NCBI GenBank assembly: GCA_963921195.1
Contig: OY992537.1
Span: forward strand, 16,331,125 to 16,395,124
Reading direction: 5' to 3'
DNA length: 64,000 nucleotides
Source of the DNA: Pegoplata infirma
Lineage: Eukaryota > Arthropoda > Insecta > Diptera > Anthomyiidae
Below, piece by piece: positions 33,034 through 43,914 of the stretch. Position 1 is the stretch's first letter, and the number at the start of each line of letters is the position of its first letter. The translations under genes were made by a program, and so were the position numbers. The notes beneath the pieces were generated by a model. That model was given only the letters and a program-made list of their open reading frames with translations. It ran no database searches and was not told where the DNA came from.

Positions 33034-34740
33034 TTTTCTACTACAGAATATGTTAATATTCAGACGTTAAGTTCTGAGTTTTCCGACAACCCCACATAAA
33101 AAGAAGAGGATTAGTTAGTAATTGGATGTTGTTTAAAAGTTTGAAGTAGTGCTGAACTTCTGAAAGATCAATTCGTTTTATATGCACTCTAATTGAAACC
33201 AAAACAGTTTCCTAGTATAAATTGGGTAAATTTTGAACAAATTAAAATCCAGAATGTAATTTTTAATAGAAATTTTTTGAAGTTTACCCAAATTATAATA
33301 GTAAAATTTTCTTTACAGAAAAAATTTTATTGTACACTTATTTTCAATTAAAAAGTTTTTGTGTTAACACACAATTTAATTGAATTGACAAAGAAAATAT
33401 TTTTTTTTCAACAACACAATTTGTTAATACAATTAAATTTTTTGTTAACAACAACAATGTTTTAGTTGAAAATGAGCCACACTACACAATTTTTAATTTT
33501 TTTGTCCGGTTAGTGTTTGGGGTTCTGGAGTAGAAAAGCTCACCAAGCAGATATAGAGCTCTCATTTTTTGCTGGGTTAACGTAGTTTCTTTTTTTGTTA
33601 AGGGCGGAAAAATAAATAGAAATTTGAAAACAAAATTTATGTTTTTCTTTACCATTTTTTTCTTAGGAAAATGTTTGTATAAGTGCATTTAACGATTTAC
33701 AAATAAAAGATAGAAACAATTTTATTTATTTTTCTTTTTTTCATATTACTAAGTCTCTGGTGACATTCAAGGGAACAATGTTTTTAGTTAAACTTTTAAA
33801 GATTCTATTTCAAACACATTATTTATTTTTTTCTTGTTAAGTAACAATCAATATGCTGCAACTCGTGTTAGTGGGATTATTTTTTTAATGAAATAAAAAC
33901 TGGAATTTTTTATAAAATTTTTATTTGTCAAATATATAACCCAACTAAAAACTGAATGCTTAAAATGGACAAATATATGATTATCTGATTGTCTCCAAAA
34001 TTTAAATTCTTATTTTTAGATACTAATTAACAAAATTAGACCCATCCATGTTTAAAAAAATCCCCAGTTTTAAGAACTATCCTTCTTTTTTAACCGGGTA
34101 GTTAAAAATAACTTAGAAAAAATACATTCTTTACTTTATCTTTGTTACTTGCAAGTTTGCAAATGTCATTGTTAAGCAATGAAAATCCTTTGCTGCTTTT
34201 CCAGAAATTATGACAAATTTGAGCTAGTAAATTCGTTAGGATTTGTGGAATTTTCTAAGTAAACTTAACTGATGGGTTTTGCTTTTATCTGTTGTCATAT
34301 CTACTAAATAGTTGGTAAGTTTAGGAAAATTTTGAAAGAAAACTTTTTAGTGATTTAACAGAAAAAACTTATTTGAATAAATTAATAAAAAAAGATATTT
34401 AGTTATGATAAAATTTAAAAATATCTCCACAATGTAATTTTAAAGCGACATCATGTGGTGTCATTGTTTGAGATGAGTGCGTGAATAATTTAAACTGTCA
34501 CTAAAGCAAACGCAGTAGTCTACCCTCGCAAACTCCCGAATCGAGGATGTAAATTTAATTTAAATCACGCTTGACTCATGCAAATGTTCGCAAAAAACGT
34601 TTCTTCTACTCTCACGTCACTGATGAAGTAATTCTTAAAAAGTAAGAAATAACTTCTTTAGAAAATTTTTGTCCTGGAAAGCCACTTTTTTAAAATTTGC
34701 ATTCCCGTGTATAAAAATGCCTTACCCCTAGGGTATTATT
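33034..34740. other. AT-rich intron sequence
   Basis: Nothing coding is recognised. At 33370-33470 there is a copy of the 'acaatttgttaatacaatt' dispersed repeat also seen at 22640 and 58990. Confidence 0.4.
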
Positions 34741-35557
34741 TTTATACCCTACACTACTCTGTGGTGCAGGGTATAATAAATTTGTGCTGATGTTTATAAC
34801 TAGCCAAAATATTGGTCCTAGACCTACCTTCAAGTATACCGATCGACTCAGAATGACTTTTTGAGTCAACTTAGCGATATCCGTCCGTCCGTCTGTCCAT
34901 CTATCGGTTTAAGCTCAATACAGGTCGCAATTTTAAATCAATTAACTTGAAATTTGAAACTTAAACATCTTTTGACCCTAGGACGAAGCTTATTGAAATT
35001 GGAGAAAATCGGTTCATGTTAAGACCTAGCCCCCATACAAACGTCCGCTTTGGATTCGACTTAAATGACTTTAATAACCGTTTATAATAGATATCGCTTT
35101 GAAATTTAGCAGGTATTTTTTGTATGCACAAATCTTCATTCCAAATTTCAAAGGAATCAGGTCAGTCCTTCTGGTAGTCCCCATACAAACCACCCTCCCG
35201 ATATTCACATAATTCCCTCAAAATTCATGTAAATAAAAATATTTGATAAAAATTTTATTTTACGTGTTAAACGTGTACTTTAGTAACCTTATCAAATCTG
35301 AATATAATTGGACCATTTTTGGACTTAGTCCCCCTTATAAAAATTTCGACCAATATATTCAGTTAAACGGTCTATTGACAAAAAATAAACCAATTCTACT
35401 AAAATTTGATCTGTCTGTGTTTTCTACACTAAATAAAGATCTAACAAATGACAGATCCAATCGGTCTATATTTGGACTTGGGACCCATTTTCCGGAAAAC
35501 ACTGGTGTAGGGTATCATATGGTCGGTCTTGACCAACTATAACTTTCTTACTTGTTT
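34741..35557 (+). repeat. Calyptrate-type dispersed repeat, full-looking copy
   Basis: It opens with a hairpin at 34746-34772 (ACCCTACACTACT...GTGGTGCAGGGT), continues with 'ccgatcgactcagaatgactt' and GTCCGTCCGTCTGTCC, and ends near ACTTTCTTACTTGTTTT. Repeats with this opening and ending are, from recall, common in muscoid flies. A second copy with the same opening starts at 49565. Short open frames in it are not convincing genes. Confidence 0.6.
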
Positions 35558-36600
35558 TCTATTGTTTTAAGGGTTTAAATCTTCCCAGTAAAAACTTTTT
35601 TGTTTTTGGTAATGAGTCATCATTACCTGCCTTTTTACTTGGTAATGAGTCCTCATAAATAAATAATTGTTCTTATATTTCTGCTAGTGATCTTTCACTC
35701 AAGAAAAAATGAACTAAAAAATATGAAAATTTAATAAATTTAAATATAAAGTTTTGGATTTTTGAATTTTTGAATTTTTTTTTAATTTCTTGCAATACAT
35801 CATACTTATTAATTTTAACGTTATTAAAATTTAAATCTGTCGAACAGTTTCCGAGATATTGCTATTTGAAATTTGCAAAAATGTTTTTTTCCTACGATCA
35901 AAAAACATAAAAAAAATCTCGTTCCCTTGACCCATTCATAAGGCTTGAGACAGTCTTCCATTTAAACTGAATTCAAGCCAAATCCGTCAATTTTTACCCT
36001 GGCAATCAAAGTTGTCGATTTTTTTAAAATTTCCACCAACATTTCCAATTTTGGAAAAATTTAAGAATTAAAAAAAAAATCTAGCGATGCATTAGTTTTA
36101 TTAATTTCAGCATGCTGAATTTCGGTTTTCCAGATATCGTCATTTGAAATTTGTAAAATTTTTCCTTAATTCAAGAAATTTTTAATAAAAATCTCAAAAA
36201 TTTTTTTGAATGACTATTTCATAGAGCTTTCATAGAACTTCAATTTAGACTTAATTCGAGTCAAATCAGAACATTTTACCCTATAGCGCCCCTCGATCAA
36301 AGTTTAGAGTTTTAGTAAAAATTTTCTAAAAAACCAAATCTTTGATCGAAGGGCGCTACGAGTTTAAATGAACGGATTTGGCTCAAATTAATTTTAAATG
36401 AAAGTTTGTCCCACCCAAGCTCTATGAAGTAGTCAGTGTCAAAAATTGTTAGACTTTTTTTAAATTTCTTGAGCGTAGAAAAAAACATAATGTTCTCGAA
36501 AACCCCTGAACCGATTTCAGATAATTTTTGATATTCATCTTCCGATCACACGATCGGATTTGGCTCAAATTAAGTTTACACGAAAGACTGTCTCAATCCA
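35558..36600. repeat. Foldback-like region centred near 36325
   Basis: TAGCGCCCCTCGATCAAAG (about 36283-36301) is matched inverted by CTTTGATCGAAGGGCGCTA (about 36340-36358), and the flanks ('aaatcagaacattttacc', 'gagtcaaatc' against 'gatttggctcaaatt') are also roughly inverted. The outer ends are not clear. No gene is seen. Confidence 0.5.
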
Positions 36601-37585
36601 CAAAAAAAAATTACCTGAAAAATAGGAAAATTAACTAAATTCAAGGAAAATTGATAATGATTTAGCTCTATTGCCATGTTTCCTTTTTTTAAGTTTAAGT
36701 TTTTCTTAAAAATACGGAAGGAAAAAATTATTTAATATTGTGCCAATTTGAACTAAAAAAAATGAGAAACATTTTATTTCAATTTAGTTTATACACATTT
36801 GAGGACTTGATTTGGTGAAAACCCTGATGGGACCATACCCAGTTGGATCCCTTAAGGATCATCGTAGTTTTTGATTCAAAATTTTTGTTCGTTTCGCTCT
36901 ACCTCGCTTAGAAGACCCTGATGGGCCCATACCCAGTTGGGTCCCTTAAGGATCATCGTAGTTTTTGATTCAAAATTTTTGTTCGTTTCGCTCTACCTCG
37001 CTTAGTTTTTGAGATACGTGAATTTAGGGGCCAAATGGGATCTTGAGAACTTTAAAAACTCGATAGCTTTAAAATTTTTATTCGGAGAGCTTTTGGGGCG
37101 ATCTAGTTCTATGTGTTAACAGCTACAAAAATGCCTTTGGACATTTTTTGTGTCTTTAATATTTACCGAGCAATGAGCATTTTAAAATTTTCTGGAATGC
37201 CAACTTTTTTATATGTATATTTAAAGTTAAGACCAATGGGTGTCTATCCATGTGAGGAGGACCAACGATACTATGGCAATGACAAGAGCCAAAAATGGCT
37301 TTCATTTTGCTCTATCTGGATTAGTTTTCGAAATATCGCAATTTTAAGTCAAAAAAAAATCCCGGAGTTATGTAATAGTGGAAAAAACTTTCTTAAAATG
37401 AAGAAGATAAATATGATGAACTAATTGGTAGTAAATTGCGTGCTAAAACAAGAGAAGAGGACTTTGTCTTAAAAATAACGATTTTTTACATACGCTTATT
37501 TAGGAAAAATTTCTTTGACGATAAGAATTTCTTTCATGTATTAGAAAATTCCAAATAAGGAAAATTATGGACTATTAACAACTCA
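36601..37585 (+). repeat. Dispersed repeat with CCCAGTTGG and GCTCTATCTGG phrases, partial duplication inside
   Basis: From about 36790 the sequence matches, with divergence, the internal part of the TA-flanked element at 52839-53717 (phrases 'gatacgtga', 'aactcgat', 'ttattcggagagctttt', 'ttttgctctatctgg'). A phrase of about 100 bp from CCCTGATGGG to CTACCTCGCTTAG is tandemly duplicated (about 36820-36910 and 36918-37004). A 103-codon open frame at 37113-37424 follows the repeat and is probably not a gene. Confidence 0.6.
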
Positions 37586-38174
37586 CAAGGGAAGTCTCCC
37601 TAGTGTCACCCGCGGATCTTTATGGAATTGATTTTATTTTGTAGAGCAGAAAAAATAAACGGCCACGTATTTTTTTTAGCGGCCCAAATTCATATTTAGG
37701 GGGTAAAAATGAGGGGGAAGACAAGGCCATTTTTCAGTTTTTTTCGTTTATATCCTATATTAAGCAAAGAAACCAAGTCATGTTACATACCAAATGAAAG
37801 GTCTTTGGAAAACCTATGCTAAGAACGTGTCCAAAAATGCACAATTTTTCGTCATATTGAGTAAAATACCAAAATTTTAGGACATTTTTGTTAATATGTC
37901 GAAAAATATTTACTTCTTTGGCCCGTCGTTAGCACCACGAGATAGGTATTTTTAATACCTTTAATCTGATACCACACGTACCTATTTAATTTTGTTTAAA
38001 TAGGCGTAAATCGTAAAAAACTGAAAAAGGTCAATTACCCCCCATACAAATCGACCACCCCTAAAAATGAATTTGGGCCGCTAAAAATAAATACGTGTCG
38101 AATTAATTTTCGTTCTTAATAACATATCCAAATTTCATGAAGATCGGAGGGTGACACGAGGGAGACTTCCCTTG
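37586..38174. mobile_element. PIF/Harbinger-like foldback MITE, relative of 341-898
   Basis: It begins CAAGGGAAGTCTCCCTAGTG and ends with the inverted partner; arms of about 120 bp include AGCGGCCCAAATTCAT at both ends. It shares the first 11 bases and an internal ACGTGTCGA word with 341-898. The flanks are TCA (left) and TTA (right), so one side of a TTA duplication has probably mutated. No transposase is present. Confidence 0.75.
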
Positions 38175-38177
38175 TTA

Positions 38178-38901
38178 GTTCATACCAATTTGAGGACCCC
38201 ATTGGATTCGGACCCGATAGGTCCAGACCCCGATGGGCCTAGACCTAGTTGGGTTCCTAAACAATCGTCATAGTTTTTGATCCAAAATTTGTATCCGTTT
38301 CGCTCTGCCTTGCTTTGTTTTTGAGATACGTGATTTAAGGTGACCACTGGGGTTTTGAGAATTAAAAAACTCGATAACTTCAAAAATATTATTCGGAGAG
38401 TTTTTTGTTATTTTGCAGTATTGTTCTACGTGTTGAGAGCTACAAAAATGCTATTGGACTTTTTGTTGTGTCGGCAATATTTACCGAGATATGACCATTT
38501 TAAAATTTTCGGGAGTGCTAACTTTTTTGGATCCAAAGTTAGGACCCATTAGGGTCCACACATGTGAAGAGGACCGGCGATACCGAGAACCAAAAATGGC
38601 CTCCATTTTGCTCTATCTGGGTTAGTTTCCGAGATAGCGCCATTTTAAGTTTTCTTTAAAAAATAATACAATTTATTTTTGCTAATATTAGCATAAAAGC
38701 TTGTAAAAATTTGGTCAACTCAATTTTAAATTTAGCAAAAAAAAATAGTTAAAATTTTGTTTAAAATTGCTAATGCGCTAAATGAAGTTTACAAGATATT
38801 TTTGCTAACATGCTAATCTCAACTAAAAATTTGCTAAAGGTTAGCTAACTAGCATTAGCAAAAAAAAAATTAGTAAATCTAGTAATGTATTATTTTGAGT
38901 G
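38178..38901 (+). mobile_element. TIR element with GAGTGTA end, left part missing
   Basis: This aligns with 52983-53717 along most of its length (GACCCGATAGGTCCAGACCC, GATGGGCCTAGACCTAGTT, and the terminal block with 'gctaactagcattagc' and TATTATTTTGAGTG). The left TIR seen in the complete copy is absent; the region to the left is occupied by the MITE and a more diverged copy. TA follows its right end. Confidence 0.7.
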
Positions 38902-38903
38902 TA

Positions 38904-39112
38904 CCAACGCCAAATGCCTGAACCTTCCAAATGATCGAAATGATCAAACGCCTTAGAAATATCCAGAGCAACAACCTTACTTTCACCACGGCGATGAATG
39001 AATTGGCTCCACCGTTTAGAATGAAACGCCATTAAGTCGGTAGTTGACCGAATCCTGCGAAAACCATACTGTCGGTCATTCAGCAATCCATTAGACTACA
39101 AATAATTGACCG
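38904..39112 (-). pseudogene. LINE reverse transcriptase fragment
   Basis: The minus strand reads MLNDRQYGFRRIRSTTDLMA and GESKVVALDISKAFDHFDHL, the same RT segment as in the remnant at 901-1798. It is cut off at 38903, precisely where the TA-flanked TIR element ends. Confidence 0.75.
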
Positions 39113-40310
39113 CCATTGTTTGCTCATTTAAAATAGCGATATCTCAAAAATCGTTCGACATATTTTTTAAAATTTTTAAAAACGCATTTAATCCGATTGG
39201 ACTCAAATTTGTACCACATAACTTATGGCAGACGAGAATAAAAATTTGCCAAACGTTCAAAATCGGAAGAAATACTTTTTTGGCATACAAAAAAAAATGC
39301 CAATACATCTGTGGCAAAAACCCACAACAACATAAGTCGAGTTATGTCCAAAACGTGTTTTTGCATTTTCTGAATCTCCTTGTCCATTTTCGTATTGTAT
39401 CAAATTTTTATGAAAATCGGACCATTATTTTCTGAGATATTGATTTCAGAACTCCACAACTCATTTTTTTTAAGGGAAAAATAAAAATCGTAACAGCATA
39501 TCTGAGTTATGTTTTTATTCTTTATTTTAAAATCAGCATTCGTTGAAGATGCTAAAAGGTATTTTATAGGGATACATAACTGCATATCTCGACATATGCT
39601 TGGATTAAAATGTAGTTTTGCAAAACGCAATAACAACATCAATGGTTTTCACCCGATATCTCCGTTGTCCTGATATATATCAACTTTTAAAGTAGCGAAG
39701 ATTGTGTCGATAATAATGCTTGAGATATTTACACGCCCAAAATGTTCAAATTTTTAAACCCAGGTTTGGTATTTAAAATTAAAACTTAAAAATGCTCTCC
39801 TGAAAAGTAGTATAAAAACACTTATGCACTTATTCCTTTTTGCCACAGACATATCTGATAATTTTTTTTCGATCTTCGTAATATTTTGATAGAGTTAGTT
39901 TAAAGATATGGTTGACCTAGCTGGCCAAAGGCCCCTCATAGCTCTTCGTAATACTTTTGGTTTAAGCCGAATAATATTAGGGTGACATTTAACAGTTTTT
40001 TTTATATTTACAAAATAAGATATTTCTTTAGTTAGTATTCGTTTGTAAAGATAATGTGCATTTGTTAATTTTTTGTTTTCTAATACTTAATTATTTTTTT
40101 TAAACACTTTCCTTTCGTAATCATAATAATTCATTTAGAATTAAGATTTATAGCACAATTTGTTAAAACACTCAAATTAACACCGTGTGTTTTCGTTTTT
40201 TTTTTACTTTTTTGAAAAACTCTAAATAAAATCCACATGAACATGAAAATTACACCACATATGTATCCAGAAGATAGGTAAAAAAAAATTTTGTGAGAAA
40301 TATTGCACAC
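39113..40310. other. Repeat-derived intron sequence
   Basis: Phrases such as 'aaatagcgatatctcaaaaatcg' and 'gagatattgatttcagaa' resemble the modules in other repeats here. Two open frames of 80-109 codons overlap on opposite strands and resemble no protein. Confidence 0.4.
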
Positions 40311-40411
40311 CTTTTCTTGGTCTCCTTAGCACGATATTGTATAATAAACTGAATTAGTTCAACCGTTATAATACTATTACGACTACTTTCACGTCTTAAT
40401 GAACGACTCAT
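40311..40411 (-). CDS. Pde1c: Pde1c candidate first coding exon
   Basis: The minus strand has ATG at 40411-40409 and encodes 33 residues, MSRSLRRESSRNSIITVELI then QFIIQYRAKETKK, plus two bases before a donor AAAAG|GTGTGC at 40310. The two leftover bases (AG) plus the first base of exon 2 make Arg, so the frame joins as KK-R-RLADEDDEL. The sequence upstream has no other in-frame ATG (an in-frame TTG at 40465 is not a likely start). The hydrophobic-basic stretch SIITVELIQFIIQYRAKETKKRR could be a calmodulin-binding helix, as PDE1 enzymes have such sites at their N-terminus; that is inference. Since fly Pde1c genes use alternative first exons, this may be one of several. The donor is not a strong one. 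Confidence 0.6.
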
Positions 40412-41015
40412 GTCGCAGGAAAACAACGAAAAAAAAAATAAAAAATAAATAACACAAGGATTCAAATTAAAACACGAAAATCCTTATAGTTTTTGACTGT
40501 TGTTGCTGTTGCTGATGATGATGATGATGTTGCTGGTTTTGCTGATGTTGCTGTTTGTTGTATATGAAACAACATAAAAATTGTTAAGACGAACATGTAA
40601 AAGAAACAAGCTTAAGCACGATTTTGCATGTACAAGTAATACAACAAACAAACAAAATAAACTAAAGGATGAACTATTTGTTTGTTAAACACAATAAAGG
40701 ATAATTACTCCCGTCTTGTTATAGTGTTTTTATTTAATTTTTTTACATGCGTGTTTAAATATTTAATTAAAATGGAAATTTTGTAGAATTATTGAGAAAA
40801 CCGATCCGAGTATAACAGTTTGAATTTTTCGCGCGCGTCTTATGTGTCTTTTCTATTTGAGGATAAAATTTAAACTAAATTGTGGCGAAAATTGTTTGTT
40901 TCATAAACCATCCATCCGTTAAGTCCACCAATTTATTTTTCTGCTAGTAATTAAAGAAAATTTTTTATTTTATTTACTACAATTTCATTTTCACTTTACT
41001 TGTTTTTTCCTTTTT
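40412..41015 (-). other. Pde1c: Candidate 5' UTR of Pde1c
   Basis: The minus strand upstream of the ATG has CAA/CAG/CAT triplet repeats (40492-40570), typical of fly 5' UTRs, then AT-rich sequence with one GCGCGCGAAAA stretch near 40832-40842. No transposon piece is recognised in it. The transcription start is only estimated from the TATA box. Confidence 0.35.
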
Positions 41016-41040
41016 CTTCCATTTTTTTCGCTAACTCACG

Positions 41041-41051
41041 CTATTTATATA
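41041..41051 (-). promoter_or_regulatory. Pde1c: Candidate TATA box
   Basis: TATATAAATAG on the minus strand lies about 630 nt upstream of the predicted ATG and would place the start near 41015-41020. In AT-rich DNA such a match can occur by chance. Confidence 0.3.
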
Positions 41052-41149
41052 GATTAAACTATAAATTTGTTTTTACTAAAATTTTCGTAAAGAATATCAA
41101 TTATGTTGCCACTACTAATAGCACTTAACACTATTTTAACGTTAAAAGT

Positions 41150-41225
41150 TTTTTTGTATACCCTTCGTTAAAAAGTAGAGGTATATTAATTTTATCATTC
41201 CGTGTGTTACACATCAAAGACAGTA
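41150..41225 (+). repeat. Fragment of a common fly dispersed repeat
   Basis: GTATACCCTTCGTTAAAAAG followed by GGTATATTAATTTTATCATT and GTGTTACACATC is a phrase I recall as widespread in fly genomes. Only the opening part is present. Confidence 0.5.
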
Positions 41226-42289
41226 GGGTGGTGATTATTCCAACAAAGTTTTTAGATCTACCATTAATAGTGCGGAAAAGTTGTTAGAAGGTAATTTAAG
41301 CATTTTAAAACCAAAATGATCAAAATTGGTATAAGTCTTAAATTAAAAAAAATAAATATATAAAAAAATATATAAAAAAAATATTTAACAATTGTATTTG
41401 TTCATAAATATTCAGATACAAATTTTGAAGTTTATCGTTTATATAAAAACCCGCCCAAACTTGAGACCCAAAAACAACACATATGTTTACCAAAGAGCTC
41501 AAAACTACCTTTTCAGAATATTCAAAATTTTATAAAACAAAATCTCAAAATAACATCCCGGGGATTGTACAAAAAAATGTTGGGTTAAATTCCTTCATAC
41601 AGTTGGCCTGTGGACCAATTTGAATTTACCGGATTTCAAGAAAATGTGTTTTTATCAACATTTTTGTCTTATTTATAGTTTAAAGCAGCGATGCGCACAC
41701 ATATACTTTAACATTTATGCTTGTTGGGTAGTAGCAAGCGAAAAGTCAACAAATTTGCTCAAGCAACATAATTTTATAGTGTATGTGTGTTGACAGCGCA
41801 CAAGCAGCGCCTATTCCCGCGGGAATAGGAATTACAAAAATGCGTATGACTGGTTTAAAGTAACATTTTACTCAAAACTAACCAACATTCTTTTTCAAAT
41901 GGTTGTTTTGGACCATAATTGCTCAGTTATAAAGTAACTATCACGCCCGCCGGAACTTTGTTACCGGTAATGTTAAATACCGGATAATAGAAGGATCAGG
42001 ATACCCTACCGATTTCAAAAAATTTCTCTACGTAGTCTTTGTTTTATTTAATTGTGGACGTTGAAATCTTTACTAAAATAATAAATACTTTAATAAATAA
42101 TTCAAAGATATTGACAATTTTCGAGGATTTTGGATTTTGAGTGAATAAATATTTCAGTGCAAAAAGAAATTGAAATAAAAATAAGTTTGAGTGAAAAAAC
42201 ATATAGAGAGAAAAATATGGAGTAAAAAAAGTTGGATACGAAAAAGTTGAGAAAAAAGTATCCCCTTTAAAACTCATAGAAACAGAATT
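41226..42289. other. Non-coding spacer
   Basis: No gene is seen. A frame of 88 codons at 42044-42310 on the minus strand is Phe/Ser-rich, low in complexity, and overlaps the start of the 190 bp repeat. Confidence 0.4.
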
Positions 42290-42485
42290 TCCAAAAAGTA
42301 CTTTTTCCAAAATATTTTTTTACTAGAGGATAAAAATATTTTTTCACCGAAGGACCCTACATTTTAAAATTCAAGCTTCTAAAATCATTATTAAAGGAAA
42401 AAAAGTACCAAAAGTACACCTTAGTTACCCCCTTAGAAACGGAATTTCCAAAAAGTACTTTTCCCAATTTTTGTTTTTTACCGAA
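42290..42485 (+). repeat. About 190 bp tandem repeat, left part
   Basis: The phrase GGAATTTCCAAAAAGTACTT begins units that also contain CACCGAAGGACCC, AAGCTTCTAAAATCATTATT and ACCAAAAGTACAC. Two units are present before the foldback element interrupts the array. Confidence 0.7.
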
Positions 42486-43914
42486 CACGGTGAGCCTCAG
42501 CGATGTTTAGGTTCAACTTTAGTGTCGACGAAAAGTGTAAGTGCAGTTCGATTTCTACAAGATTCAATGTCACAAAACTATTAACAGAGAAATCGTAGCT
42601 GCTCGCATTCGCGAGATAACGCGAAATTAGTGTTTTTGTATTTTTTAAAATTTTGACATTGAAGTTTTTTAAATATTTTCCAAAAATGAGTAAACAGTTT
42701 AAATTGTACTCATTTAAAGGTCACAGAACAGTAAACATCACAATCCTATCTTCTTAAGTTCGTGAGAAATCGCGAAATTAATTTTTTGCTGTTTTTGTTT
42801 TCGTTTTTATCTTTAGATAGGTTTCTTTAAAATTTTGTAAAAACATGGTATGCAGTTTTACTTGTGCTTGATCAAAGATCACACAGCTGTTGACATCGAA
42901 ATTGTAGGTGTTAAATTTCGCGAGATATCGCGTAATTATATATATTTTTTTTATTATTTATTTATATTTTATAACCGGTTCTTTAGAAATAATAAAAAAA
43001 AGTGGTATGCAGTTTGATTTGAGCATGTTGAAAGAAATTGAAACTGCCCACAAAAAAATTCTAGCTGCTCACTTTCGCGAGATATAGCGAAAAACAGCTT
43101 TTTGGGGGTATTTCTTGTTTTATTAATTAACGAAGTTTCTTTAACATTGTTGAAAAACGCGAAATGCAGTTTGATTTGCTATTGAATAAAGGTGATAAGG
43201 ATGTTAACACTTAAATTCTAGCTACTCAATTCTTCGAGATATAGCAAAAAAACTCGCTAAACTACTATTTATTCATTACTTTGTGTTATTTTTGGTCTGT
43301 AACAATATTTACTTCAATTAACAGCAAAAATTAGGTATGCAGTTTGAATTCGAGATTATTAAAGTTGACAAAACTGCAAGAATAAAAATTATAGATGATC
43401 AATTTCCCGAGAAATTGCAAAATTACTGTTCAAGCTTTTATATTAATTAATTGATTTTTTCTTTAGTGTCTAAAATAAAGGAAAAAAATCAAGAAACGAC
43501 AAATATATTGTATGCAGTTTAAATTTTATGTGGTTAAAGGTAGTAAAACTGATCAAATCAATATCTTGACTGCTAATTTACACGAAAAATTAATTTTTTT
43601 CCAATTTTTTATTTTTTTTTTAATTTTGCGATTTCTCGCGAAATTGAGAAGATATGATTTCGATGTTAACTGTTTTGTGACCTGTAAATAAATGCAATTA
43701 AATCTGCATACTCAGTTTTTGAAGATATTTAAAAACTTCGTTGTCAAAATTTTAGAAAATACAAAAACACTACTTTCGCGATATCTCGCGAATGCGAGCA
43801 GCTGCGATTTCGCTGTCAACAGTTTTATGACATTTAATCAAGTAGAAATCGAACTGCGTTTACACTTTTCGTCGACACTAAAGTTCAACCTAAACATCGC
43901 TGAGGCTCACCGTG
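42486..43914. mobile_element. Foldback element with CGAA duplication and internal CGCGA palindromes
   Basis: It starts CACGGTGAGCCTCAGCGATG and ends with the complement; the terminal arms match inverted for about 190-290 bp. CGAA flanks both sides. The neighbouring 190 bp repeat contains the uninterrupted site (CACCGAAGGA), which confirms a 4 bp duplication. Inside, a ~155-170 bp unit recurs about eight times, each with a word like TTTCGCGAGATATCGCGAAA and another like GGTATGCAGTTTGATTT. There is no transposase frame. A second, one-ended copy lies at 59870-60790. A 4 bp duplication would suit Sola-type elements, but the family is not established. Confidence 0.8.

Larger units (their letters stand above)
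22046..40310 (-). other. Pde1c: Pde1c intron 1 (18,265 bp)
   Basis: If the 40311-40411 exon is the partner of exon 2, this is the intron. It contains a hAT-like element, about 4 kb of 35 bp minisatellite, two PIF/Harbinger-like MITEs, a calyptrate-type dispersed repeat and a LINE piece. Other alternative first exons may lie in it unseen. Confidence 0.6.

Noticed and set aside
37113..37424. 103-codon open frame as a gene
   Set aside because: It lies in a diverged copy of a dispersed repeat that also occurs at 38.2 and 53.2 kb without an open frame.
39106..39435. 109-codon open frame as a gene
   Set aside because: Lys/Phe/Ile-rich translation of repeat-like AT-rich DNA, overlapped by another open frame on the opposite strand, with no known similarity.
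40412..40465. Upstream extension of Pde1c exon 1 to 40465
   Set aside because: The in-frame codon there is TTG, not ATG, and the extension is a Phe-rich reading of 5' UTR-like sequence.
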